64,000 nt of DNA from Chitinophagaceae bacterium IBVUCB2 (lineage in GTDB: Bacteria > Bacteroidota > Bacteroidia > Chitinophagales > Chitinophagaceae). Position 1 is the stretch's first letter. Every line of letters begins with the position of its first letter. The stretch covers positions 1 through 64,000 of the forward strand of contig NFUV01000003.1 in assembly GCA_002127295.1 (NCBI GenBank). The letters run 5' to 3'. Below, piece after piece: positions 9,035 to 17,190 of the stretch. Made by a program: the position numbers and the translations under genes. Below the pieces are notes generated by a model. The model had not been told where the DNA came from and searched no databases. It saw only the letters and a list, made by a program, of their open reading frames with translations.

Positions 9035-9106
9035 ACAGCCCGGTCGGATTCGAACCGGCGTATAAGGATTTGCAGCCCTCCACCTATCCTCTCGGTCACA
9101 GGGTTG
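9035..9106 (-). tRNA. tRNA-Cys (GCA)
   Basis: The minus strand has a T loop GGTTCGAATCC, an anticodon loop CTGCAAA (anticodon GCA) on a 5-bp stem GAGGG/TCCTT, a D arm with GAGAGG and discriminator U73, as expected for tRNA-Cys. CCA is not encoded. The acceptor stem pairs imperfectly in either possible register (two mismatches) and the T stem has one mismatch, so the exact ends could be off by one and function is slightly uncertain. Confidence 0.82.
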
Positions 9107-9118
9107 ATTTTTTAAAGA

Positions 9119-9142
9119 GGCGTCCCGGAGAACCAGGACGCC
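9119..9142 (-). terminator. Probable terminator hairpin of the TonB receptor gene
   Basis: GGCGTCC and GGACGCC form a perfect 7-bp GC-rich stem with a 10-nt loop, followed on the minus strand by TCTTT and AT-rich sequence. It lies about 60 bp after the receptor's stop codon and just upstream of the tRNA. The weak U-run lowers certainty. Confidence 0.6.
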
Positions 9143-9203
9143 GTTACTCTAACGATTGCTTGTTGTATGAAAAACTATGCTTAGGGTTAGTAACTATATG
9201 ATA

Positions 9204-11771
9204 TTAAAAAGAATAGCGCAATGTAATTCCGTATGTTCGCTGATCTCCCAATACTCCTGCATAATGACCGGCATTACCACCTGCCGGTAATAATTGTTCA
9301 TAATAATTCTTATCTAATAAATTACGACCCCATACAAATGCTGAAAGACCGTTAACAGCTCTAAAACCAAATCTTCCATTTAATAGTGCATATCCATCAA
9401 TATTCAAATAGGCTGACGGTGATGGGCTTGAAGAAAAAGAAGAACGATAGTAACCATCTGCTGCTACAAAGAATTTGCCTGCTTTACCTAAAAAAGCAAC
9501 AGGAGTTGTAAACTCTCCTCCTAATGATCCGGCCCATTTAGATATCCCGGGAAGCTCACCACCTGAAATATCTTTAAATGCTTTCTGTACTCCATTTTCT
9601 GTTAAACCCGTTTCTTCCAATGGTAGCGGGGCATTTACAAATTTTACATACTTAGCATCAGTGTATGCTAATGCTCCGTAAAAAGAGAAATGATTATTGG
9701 CTTTAAAATTTGCATCCACTTCCAAACCTTTTACATTTACTTCTTCGGCATTAGCAATATAGCCACGATTAACACCTAACTCGGCTGATTGAACATTCGT
9801 CTGGTAATTCTTAATGTCGGAATTATGTACCGTAAGATTCAATGTGAACTTATCACTTGGATTAGTTTTAATACCTACTTCATAGTGTTTCAGATCCTCT
9901 GGTTTTATTACCGCTAAATCTGTTGCTGGTTGACCATTAACAGTTGGTAATCCGGCTACATTAACACCCACAGGCTTAAAGCTGGTAGAATACGTTACAA
10001 AAGCATTAAGCCTTTTATTGACCCTGTATGCTACGGTTAGTTGATAGGTCAAATTGTTTTCATTAGCATCAGCAACATACGATTGACTGCTGTAAACTCC
10101 ATTTTTAAAACCCTGTAATGTAGTTTTTTGAGCGGTTGTGCCATTGTAGTTTGCAGTATCTAGCCCACCTGCTGCTACCCTGTTGTAGCTTACATCTTTT
10201 TTATCGTAGTTGAACCGAATGCCGGGTAATACATGTAATCCTTCTGTAATTTCCCAATCAATATTTGCGAATGCTGCCGCACTGGTGGATTTGATCGAAG
10301 CTTTTGTATAAATACCATATCCTTCAAAAAGGCCCGGTGTTTGCCAAAGATTGCTGGTAGAGCTTTGTGAAAAACGCCATTGAGCAGCACCTGATTCTTC
10401 TGTTCCGTTGATCTTTACTTCCTGGTCAATAAAAAATAAACCAACAACACCACTTAATCGGGATGAAAACTCTCCGGCATAGCGAACCTCCTGCGACCAG
10501 TTCCGATGCTTTGCCGGATTCTGTGATTTTGCCAGTGCCTGCAAACCTGTGAAGTCTCTATCATTGGAAGGATCCCAATCCCAATAGCGCCAGGCCGTAG
10601 TTGAAGTCAATGTACCTGGACCAATTTTAATATCTGCATTTAATGATATTCCTCCCAAATCATTACCCGATCTCCATGGAGTATCATGATCTATTACTCT
10701 GGCGAAAGCATTTTGATTGGGTAAACTATATCCAAGATCAGCAATGATTGCAGCGAATTGACGATAGGCAGGTCGCTGCGTCTGCACCACACCGGCTACC
10801 ACTTGTGCATAACCATCAGGTCGTTGACGGGAAGCATCAGCTGCAAATGTAATTGATGTATTATCTGACGGCTTGTACAATAGCTGCCCACGAAATCCAA
10901 GATTATTAATATCGTTGGTATATTTTCCAGTACGAACATTCTCCACCAAACCGTCACGTTGTGTTCCAGAAAAAGAAAGACGGGCTGCTAATTTTTTAGA
11001 TAAGGGACCTGTTATAGAACTCTTTGCTTGTACGTATCCATAATTACCATAACTCACTTCAAAATTTGCACCGGGTTTAAAACTTGGTTTGCGGGTTGTG
11101 ATATTCAGTGCTCCCGAAGTAGTGTTCTTACCAAATAATGTTCCCTGTGGACCACGCAATACTTCAATGCGTTCTACATCGATAAAATCAAACGTTGCAG
11201 CAGCGGGACGGGCATAGTAAACACCATCCACATAAAAACCAACCCCGGGATCAAGACCATCATTGGTTAATCCAAATGGAGAACCAAGCCCCCGGATATT
11301 GATACCAGTATTGCGGGGATTAGATGTATACAATTGAACCGATGGTACAAATTCCTTAACCCGGTTTACATTGAATGCGCCTGCATCTTCTACCTGTGCT
11401 GCGCTGATAACTGAAATGGGAATAGGAACATCCTGTAATACTTCTCTGCGTCTTCTTGAGGTAATAACAACCGTATCCCTTTGAAAAAGCGATTCTAATT
11501 GTATCAATACATTATTGATATTCGAATTTCTGACAATAAACTCCCGTGGCCCAAAGCCTGCAGAAGATACTACTAAAATAAAAGGAAATGGTTGATTTAC
11601 GATAAATGAAAAACGGCCTGCAGAATCAGTAACAGCGCCGGTAGAAGTGTTTTTTACTACTACACTTGCAAAAGGCACAGGTTCATTATTATCATTTACA
11701 ACACGGCCGGTAAACTGAGCCGAAACAATCAACGGTAATAAAAAAGCGATTAAAAGAGCAAAATGTTTCAT
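9204..11771 (-). CDS. TonB-dependent outer-membrane receptor, probably part of the sulfur regulon
   Basis: The chosen start (11771, MKHFALL) opens a signal peptide ending IVSAQ; an upstream in-frame ATG at 11798 is less likely. About 855 residues: carboxypeptidase-D regulatory-like domain (FTGRVVNDNNEPVPFASV), plug domain beginning near RRRREVLQDVPIPISVI with LRGPQGTLFGKNTTSGAL, and a full-length barrel ending in aromatic YSF. It belongs to the classical FecA/CirA-like type, not SusC, and no SusD partner follows. A palindrome of the sulfur island lies 33 bp upstream of the ATG, and its predicted promoter matches that of the sulfate-assimilation operon. This suggests uptake of a sulfur compound or of a cofactor or metal needed for sulfur metabolism. 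The ligand is unknown. Confidence 0.92.
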   Translation of the reverse strand: MKHFALLIAFLLPLIVSAQFTGRVVNDNNEPVPFASVVVKNTSTGAVTDSAGRFSFIVNQPFPFILVVSSAGFGPREFIVRNSNINNVLIQLESLFQRDTVVITSRRRREVLQDVPIPISVISAAQVEDAGAFNVNRVKEFVPSVQLYTSNPRNTGINIRGLGSPFGLTNDGLDPGVGFYVDGVYYARPAAATFDFIDVERIEVLRGPQGTLFGKNTTSGALNITTRKPSFKPGANFEVSYGNYGYVQAKSSITGPLSKKLAARLSFSGTQRDGLVENVRTGKYTNDINNLGFRGQLLYKPSDNTSITFAADASRQRPDGYAQVVAGVVQTQRPAYRQFAAIIADLGYSLPNQNAFARVIDHDTPWRSGNDLGGISLNADIKIGPGTLTSTTAWRYWDWDPSNDRDFTGLQALAKSQNPAKHRNWSQEVRYAGEFSSRLSGVVGLFFIDQEVKINGTEESGAAQWRFSQSSTSNLWQTPGLFEGYGIYTKASIKSTSAAAFANIDWEITEGLHVLPGIRFNYDKKDVSYNRVAAGGLDTANYNGTTAQKTTLQGFKNGVYSSQSYVADANENNLTYQLTVAYRVNKRLNAFVTYSTSFKPVGVNVAGLPTVNGQPATDLAVIKPEDLKHYEVGIKTNPSDKFTLNLTVHNSDIKNYQTNVQSAELGVNRGYIANAEEVNVKGLEVDANFKANNHFSFYGALAYTDAKYVKFVNAPLPLEETGLTENGVQKAFKDISGGELPGISKWAGSLGGEFTTPVAFLGKAGKFFVAADGYYRSSFSSSPSPSAYLNIDGYALLNGRFGFRAVNGLSAFVWGRNLLDKNYYEQLLPAGGNAGHYAGVLGDQRTYGITLRYSF

Positions 11772-11801
11772 GTACTTGGTTTGATTTCGATTATACAATA
11801 A

Positions 11802-11826
11802 TTAGTCTATTTATTTAGTAGACTAA
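11802..11826. promoter_or_regulatory. Sulfur-island operator A (leader of TonB receptor)
   Basis: AGTCTATT-N5-AGTAGACT (11804-11824), flanked by a further matching TT/AA pair. One base differs from the perfect palindrome found upstream of cysD, with the same 5-bp spacer. It lies in the predicted 5' leader, 30 bp before the receptor ATG. Confidence 0.7.
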
Positions 11827-11930
11827 ATAAATAAAAAAAAGCACCACTTCACAGGCAACAACATCGTTGAATTGGATCCGCAAAAGCTGGCGGGTTATTA
11901 AGTTTCTGATTACGCAGGGAAAACATTTGT

Positions 11931-11972
11931 CAAAAATATGTGTGAACTATTACTCTACCAAATTTATAGACT
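11931..11972 (-). promoter_or_regulatory. Promoter of the TonB receptor with operator-like -33 region
   Basis: On the minus strand a TTG (11961-11959), 20 nt, then TATTTTTG (11938-11931) form a Bacteroidetes -33/-7 promoter. The -33 is embedded in a degenerate operator (11952-11972, 6/8 matches in each half, 5-bp spacer). The promoter in front of the peroxiredoxin-cysH operon has the same elements and exactly the same spacing. Confidence 0.65.
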
Positions 11973-11982
11973 ATTAATTTTA

Positions 11983-13494
11983 TTATAATGCTTTTATTAA
12001 TATTCGGATACTCCAGGCGACAACCACAGCCCCCAATAAAATGAAAGAAGTTTTCCTAGGTAATTTGCCTGCAAGTCTCGCTGCAATAGGTGCGGCAATA
12101 ACTCCTCCAATAACAAGAGCTAATATTATTTGCCAATTTTGCACACCAATCAATGTAAAAAAAGTGAAGGCACTAGCCAGTGTTACAAAAAATTCTGTCA
12201 GGCTGACTGATCCTATTACATATTTCGGAGTTCGTCCTTTTGTAATTAATGTAGAAGTAACAATGGGACCCCAGCCACCGCCTCCAAAAGAATCAAGAAA
12301 CCCCCCTGCACCAGCTAGCCAGCCATGTCTCTTGAATTTCTTTTTTTCATTCACCGCTTTAAAAGCATTGGCAAATATTTTTATACCCAATAGCAACGTA
12401 TAAATTGCCATTGCAGGACGCAGGTATTTAATATGTGTATCATCAAACCATACTAGCATCAATGCACCAAGTATCGCACCGATAATACCGGGTATAACCA
12501 ATGCCTTAAAAAGCTTCTTGTTTACGTTTCCAAATTTATAATGACTATAACCTGATGCTCCGCTGGTAAACATTTCGGCAGTATGTATGCCGGCACTAAT
12601 TGCTGCCGGGCTTACTTGTGCTGTTTGTAATACAATAGAACTTGTGACACCATAACCCATACTGGTTGCCCCATCCACCATTTGCGCAAGAAAGCCGGCC
12701 AAAACCATCCAATGAAAATTCTTGTCCAATGTTTTGTACCAGGCTACTGTATCATCTGCCATCTGCTGAAATGGTAAATACGAAAAAATAAAATGTCCAA
12801 TCAACATTAATGCAAAAGATATCAAGGAATAAGTCGCAATTTTTCTCCAACGCCTTTCACCGTTTACATTATCTTTCTCAACCAATCCCTTAGTAAGAGC
12901 ATTTAGCTTCTTTACTTTCTGCTCGAAATTTCCATTTAATTTCTTCCGAACATTGTGCAGGTTATCAATTACATCATCTAACTCCCCGGGTAATACATCA
13001 TGTAAAACTTCTTTTATCCTTTTGGCCGCAGTTGGCGATTTCCCATTAGTAGAAATAGCAATTTTCAAACTTCCTTTTTGTACAATGCTGCCGAGATAAA
13101 AATCACATAGTTCCGGAGTATCTGCAACATTTACTAAAATTCCTTTATTCTTTGCCAGGCCTTTAATATCCTTATGCAATTGTTTATCATCAGTAGCGAG
13201 AACAAGCAACTCTTTCCCAACAAGATCGCCTTCTTCAAATCTTCGCTGGATAATTGTACAAGATGGATGTTTCCAAACTAATTTTTTTATTTCTTCTTTT
13301 ACTTCCGAGGCAACGATAGTAATTTTTGCTTCGGGAGAATTGGCTAATAAGGAGTGTAATTTCTCCAATCCTACATTTCCTGCTCCTACAAGTAATGTAT
13401 TTAACTGTTCGAGTTTTAAAAAAACAGGATACAACTGGTTCTTTGAGCCAATTTCAGTTTCCTTCAAAATCAATTTATCAAAATCCTGGTCCAT
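11983..13494 (-). CDS. Fusion of precorrin-2 dehydrogenase/sirohydrochlorin ferrochelatase with a TSUP (TauE/SafE) transporter
   Basis: About 503 residues from the ATG at 13494, which avoids the 47-bp overlap with hemB that a start at 13551 would cause. Residues about 20-200 form a CysG-N/SirC domain: NAD-binding VGAGNVGLEK, VLATDD, VNVADTPELCDF with the catalytic Asp, and STNGKSPTAAKRI. This domain oxidises precorrin-2 to sirohydrochlorin and inserts iron. From about residue 225 on there are seven to eight hydrophobic segments of the TauE/SafE family, including the repeated glycine motifs MVDGATSMGYG and FLDSFGGGGWGP. TSUP members move sulfite, sulfonates or sulfate, so this module may import sulfate or export sulfite. 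The fusion ties cofactor completion to anion transport; direction and substrate are inferred. Confidence 0.88.
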   Translation of the reverse strand: MDQDFDKLILKETEIGSKNQLYPVFLKLEQLNTLLVGAGNVGLEKLHSLLANSPEAKITIVASEVKEEIKKLVWKHPSCTIIQRRFEEGDLVGKELLVLATDDKQLHKDIKGLAKNKGILVNVADTPELCDFYLGSIVQKGSLKIAISTNGKSPTAAKRIKEVLHDVLPGELDDVIDNLHNVRKKLNGNFEQKVKKLNALTKGLVEKDNVNGERRWRKIATYSLISFALMLIGHFIFSYLPFQQMADDTVAWYKTLDKNFHWMVLAGFLAQMVDGATSMGYGVTSSIVLQTAQVSPAAISAGIHTAEMFTSGASGYSHYKFGNVNKKLFKALVIPGIIGAILGALMLVWFDDTHIKYLRPAMAIYTLLLGIKIFANAFKAVNEKKKFKRHGWLAGAGGFLDSFGGGGWGPIVTSTLITKGRTPKYVIGSVSLTEFFVTLASAFTFFTLIGVQNWQIILALVIGGVIAAPIAARLAGKLPRKTSFILLGAVVVAWSIRILIKAL

Positions 13495-13504
13495 TAGTTG
13501 TTTT

Positions 13505-14500
13505 TTAAATACTTGCTTGTTCAATCCAATTCTTTGCGCTTCTTGCTGCATATGAAATAATTATATCAGCTCCACTTCTTGTTAATGCTGCCCATGTTTC
13601 CAGGTGTGCGGCATCCCGGTTCAATAAATTTTGTGCTGCCAGGCTTTCAATGGCTGCATACTCACCGCTTACATGATAGGCTGCAACAGGTTTTATTGTT
13701 TGCTGTTTCAACTTTGCTATCACATCTGTGTATAAAGCAGCCGGTTTAACCATTAATATATCGGCTCCTTCTTTTTCATCCCGCAAAGCACTGGCTATTG
13801 CATCATTTATATTGAAGGGAGAAATTTGATAGGTTTTCCTGTTCTTTAATACATTGGCCTGTGGCGATGAATGACAAGCATCTCTGAAAGGGCCATAAAA
13901 TTGTGAACTGAATTTTGCAGCATAACTCATGATACTAACTGTATCATGTCCGAATGCATTCAAAGCAGAACGGATTGCAGCAATTCTTCCATCCATCATA
14001 TCACTGGGTGCAATACAATCTGCACCTGCATTAGCTAATTGAATCGCATATTTCGTAAGAACATTCACTGTTTCACCATTCAGTAAAACTGATTGCTCCT
14101 TATTTAAAATGCCACAATGTCCATGTGATGTATAACTGCAAAGACAAACATCAGCCGACAACCAAACAGCATCCCCAAAAACATCTTTTATTCTTTTAAC
14201 AACTGTTGTCGCAAAACTAAAATCAAAAATGATTTCACTTTTATTTGCAGGAACAGGGAACAATAAAAACTTACTGATACCATTTTTTAAGTCTGATTCA
14301 ATTGTTTGTAATACTGATCCGATCGTATCTACTTGCACACTTGCTAAACCCTTTACAGCTCTTGGAGACGTCAATGCTTCATCCACAAACAAGGGCTGGA
14401 TAAAGCTTTTATGTGAAAGTCTTACCGTTGCCGTTAACTCCCGTATATGTTCATCGGCTCTCAGGCGACGCTGAGTGGCCGGGTAAAATATTCTCTCCAT
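13505..14500 (-). CDS. hemB: Delta-aminolevulinic acid dehydratase (porphobilinogen synthase)
   Basis: 331 residues, normal length. The zinc site is DVCLCSYTSHGHCG, and the Schiff-base lysines are in SYAAKFSSQFYGPFRDA and ILMVKPA, with SDMMDGRI and YHVSGEY also conserved. It condenses two 5-aminolevulinate molecules to porphobilinogen. Its start overlaps the end of the hemC-hemD fusion by 40 bp, which suggests translational coupling. The position between ALA synthase/HemCD and the siroheme-synthase fusion implies supply for siroheme rather than general haem. Confidence 0.95.
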   Translation of the reverse strand: MERIFYPATQRRLRADEHIRELTATVRLSHKSFIQPLFVDEALTSPRAVKGLASVQVDTIGSVLQTIESDLKNGISKFLLFPVPANKSEIIFDFSFATTVVKRIKDVFGDAVWLSADVCLCSYTSHGHCGILNKEQSVLLNGETVNVLTKYAIQLANAGADCIAPSDMMDGRIAAIRSALNAFGHDTVSIMSYAAKFSSQFYGPFRDACHSSPQANVLKNRKTYQISPFNINDAIASALRDEKEGADILMVKPAALYTDVIAKLKQQTIKPVAAYHVSGEYAAIESLAAQNLLNRDAAHLETWAALTRSGADIIISYAARSAKNWIEQASI

Positions 14501-15987
14501 TCTTCAAATGATTTAATTGTTGGAAATATCACGGGTTCAACTGTTTGTTTCATTAGTAAAGCTGCTGTTTCTCCTCCCGCACAGCCATGCTTAACACTTA
14601 ACTTGCAGTACTGGTTATAATTTTCATACTGCGTGTAACTGCTCCAAAAAATAAAATCTGCCGCAGCGATTTTTTCAACCAGCTCAATATTTTCGCCAGC
14701 CAGTAACTGATAATTACTTACTGCATGATAGCCTTTTTGTTTCCATCTTTTGGCTGCTTCATTGTGTGTAAGAATACAAATATCATTCTGCTTAATATTA
14801 AATAACGGCATTTCCAATGCTGGCAGGAACCATTCAAAACCAAAAGCATCTGCAGAACCTTGGACCCAATACCCTTGCTTTGCTAATTCAAACCATGTTT
14901 TAGTTCCGGAGGCATAAATTGTTGCATGTATTAATGCAGCAGTAGCACTATCATGTTGTACCGCTTTATAATTCGCAACAAAAACAACTGGTTGATCGAT
15001 CCTTCCTTTTTCATCACTCCATTTATACACAAAGAAATCCTTCATATGATCCGTAGATGAAAATATATTGCCCTGGCTAATATCAATGTCAGGCAAGCCG
15101 GACCATTTTCTGAATTGATTGTCATTATTGTCAATGCCGGCGGCATACAATGTTTTATAGTATTTAGTTTTAAATGTAGCGACCCCAAATCGCTGTAAAC
15201 ATCCGGTTCCATACTGATAAGCCTCTTTCTTTTCATTATATGCATCTTCAAAAAGATCTGGATCATTTATTTTCTTCAGCAAATCTGTTGCAACTATATT
15301 GTTCGGGTGTGCTTCGGCCACAATAGCTCCCTGGCAAGGTGCTGGTACACATTCAATTAGTGGCAGTAACATCAACTTTGTACCCGCTAATAATGAGTTG
15401 ATAATTGCAGCATCAATATTGCTTCTTAACAAACGGTTTAATCCTGCAGTTGCCAAAATAGTAGCGTCGTAATTTCCCTCCCTTAATAGCCTGAGTCTTC
15501 CTTCCACATTTCCTCGTATCGATCTTGTTTCAATTTTTATTTCAGCATGAAGTTGTGGCAACGCTTTTTTTAAAAAATCAACAGCCATCTCCTCTCTTCT
15601 TGGCGAACAGGTTCCTACAATGATGGTTTTGCCATTCTTTATCTTTTCAAGAATATCCGGATTGAAAATAGCTATATCCCGCACATCATCCCTGTCTACA
15701 ACGGCAAATGAATTGTGACTGAAAAAATGGGTAGCACTCATATCTTTTAAAGAATGAACAGCTATATCTGCTTCATTTTTTTCTAATGCGGTAAATATTT
15801 CTTCCGTAAAAAAATCCGTTCCATCCAATGCAGAGAGATTAACATTAAGCTCCCTGTCGCCACGACTGGTACGCCCAATGATCTCCACTTCAGTTGCGGG
15901 TTGTAGCAAAAGGATCTTTTGCTTTACCAACTCAGCTTGTAATAAACTAAGCCGGCTGCTTCTGCATATGATGCGTACTTTCTTCAA
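14461..15987 (-). CDS. hemC-hemD: Hydroxymethylbilane synthase / uroporphyrinogen-III synthase fusion
   Basis: 508 residues. The HemC half (1 to about 300) has VHSLKD with the catalytic Asp82, [25 protein letters not shown] and a probable dipyrromethane cysteine Cys263 in GTGCLQRFG. It is divergent, since family consensus residues such as GTSSLRR are altered. The second half (about 320-508) has HemD-like elements, including [24 protein letters not shown]. Together the halves would turn porphobilinogen into uroporphyrinogen III, the substrate of CobA in the same operon. The only sensible start is TTG at 15987, inside the ALA synthase gene (41-bp overlap), and the 3' end overlaps hemB. Confidence 0.88.
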   Translation of the reverse strand: MKKVRIICRSSRLSLLQAELVKQKILLLQPATEVEIIGRTSRGDRELNVNLSALDGTDFFTEEIFTALEKNEADIAVHSLKDMSATHFFSHNSFAVVDRDDVRDIAIFNPDILEKIKNGKTIIVGTCSPRREEMAVDFLKKALPQLHAEIKIETRSIRGNVEGRLRLLREGNYDATILATAGLNRLLRSNIDAAIINSLLAGTKLMLLPLIECVPAPCQGAIVAEAHPNNIVATDLLKKINDPDLFEDAYNEKKEAYQYGTGCLQRFGVATFKTKYYKTLYAAGIDNNDNQFRKWSGLPDIDISQGNIFSSTDHMKDFFVYKWSDEKGRIDQPVVFVANYKAVQHDSATAALIHATIYASGTKTWFELAKQGYWVQGSADAFGFEWFLPALEMPLFNIKQNDICILTHNEAAKRWKQKGYHAVSNYQLLAGENIELVEKIAAADFIFWSSYTQYENYNQYCKLSVKHGCAGGETAALLMKQTVEPVIFPTIKSFEEWREYFTRPLSVA

Positions 15988-17173
15988 GCAATACTTGTTT
16001 TAAATTTTTTACTAATTGTGCTACCTGTTCTCTTGTATGGCGGGCTGTAACAATTATTCGCAAACATTCTTCACCGACAGGAACAGTCGGATAATTTACG
16101 GGCTGCACATATACTCCGTGTTGCTCCAATAATTTATCAGCAATAATTTTACATTTTGCTGCATCGGCAATTAAAACAGGAGTTATATGTGAATCGTTTG
16201 AAATGAAATGGATTGCTTCAGCTTCCAGCAATCTTCGTAAGTAATTCACGGTGCCATGCATTCTTGCCCGGTGTTGTTGTTGTACCTGTATCAGATTGAT
16301 ACTTTTTTCAGCAGCTGCACAATTAGCCGGTGGCAATGATGTAGTAAAAATAAATCCACTGCCATAACTGCGGATAAAGTCGATAATTGTTTGTGATGCA
16401 GCAATATAACCACCAATCACCCCAACAGCTTTTGCCAATGTTCCATTAATAATATCAATCTCTTGTAATAGATTTTCCTGTTCGCAAATACCTGCTCCGG
16501 TTTCGCCATACAAACCAACTGCATGCACTTCATCTATATAGGTTAAGGCATTATATTTCTTTGCGAGACGAATTATCTCTTTTACCGGAGCGATAGATCC
16601 ATTCATGCTATACACAGATTCAAAGACTATCATCTTTGGTTTATCAGCCGGAAGTGATTGCAATAATTCTTCTAAATGCTGAATATCATTATGACGAAAA
16701 ATTACTTTTGAATTGCCGCTGTTCCTGATTCCTTCAATGATAGAAGCATGATTTCGTTCATCCGAAATAAAAATTAGTTCTTTGATATGCCGGCCAATTG
16801 TTTGTAACGAAGTCAGGTTAGCCAGGTAAGCCCCGCCAAAAAGCAATGCTGATTCTTTTTGATGCCATGCAGCAATTGTTTGTTCTAATGATTGGTGATG
16901 GTTAGTTGTCCCTGAAATATTTCGGGTGCCGCCACTTCCGGTACCACTTTGGTGCAATACAAAAGATAATTTACTGATCACTTCTTCATCCACACTCATG
17001 CCCAGGTAATCGTTGCTGCAAAAATTAATGGCTCTTTTAGTTTCTCCCTGCTGATCAAAATAGAAAAAGGGGAAATGCCTGGCACTTTTGTTTACGTTCA
17101 GAAAATAACGATAATTATTGCTTTGTTGCAATGCAGTTATCTTCCGTTGAAATATGTTCTGATAATCGTTCAT
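15947..17173 (-). CDS. hemA: 5-Aminolevulinate synthase (C4/Shemin pathway)
   Basis: 408 residues of the alpha-oxoamine synthase family. [37 protein letters not shown] and the PLP lysine Lys248 in [16 protein letters not shown] are visible. Features that separate ALA synthase from BioF and KBL are present: Arg22, GGTRNISGT (Thr83-Arg84-Asn85-Ile86), Ser189 and [10 protein letters not shown] (Thr363). From memory these match the succinyl-CoA-recognising residues described for Rhodobacter ALA synthase, nearly with the same numbering. It would make ALA from glycine and succinyl-CoA. Bacteroidetes usually make ALA from glutamyl-tRNA, so a C4 enzyme here is unusual. It follows cysI by 17 bp and overlaps hemC-hemD. 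Confidence 0.87.
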   Translation of the reverse strand: MNDYQNIFQRKITALQQSNNYRYFLNVNKSARHFPFFYFDQQGETKRAINFCSNDYLGMSVDEEVISKLSFVLHQSGTGSGGTRNISGTTNHHQSLEQTIAAWHQKESALLFGGAYLANLTSLQTIGRHIKELIFISDERNHASIIEGIRNSGNSKVIFRHNDIQHLEELLQSLPADKPKMIVFESVYSMNGSIAPVKEIIRLAKKYNALTYIDEVHAVGLYGETGAGICEQENLLQEIDIINGTLAKAVGVIGGYIAASQTIIDFIRSYGSGFIFTTSLPPANCAAAEKSINLIQVQQQHRARMHGTVNYLRRLLEAEAIHFISNDSHITPVLIADAAKCKIIADKLLEQHGVYVQPVNYPTVPVGEECLRIIVTARHTREQVAQLVKNLKQVLLEESTHHMQKQPA

Positions 17174-17190
17174 TCAATTTTAATTTGCCA

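Noticed and set aside
15947-17173. Annotation as BioF or KBL (alpha-oxoamine synthase)
   Set aside because: The TRNI, Ser189 and PTVP features and the setting beside hemC-hemD and hemB favour ALA synthase; still needs a tree.
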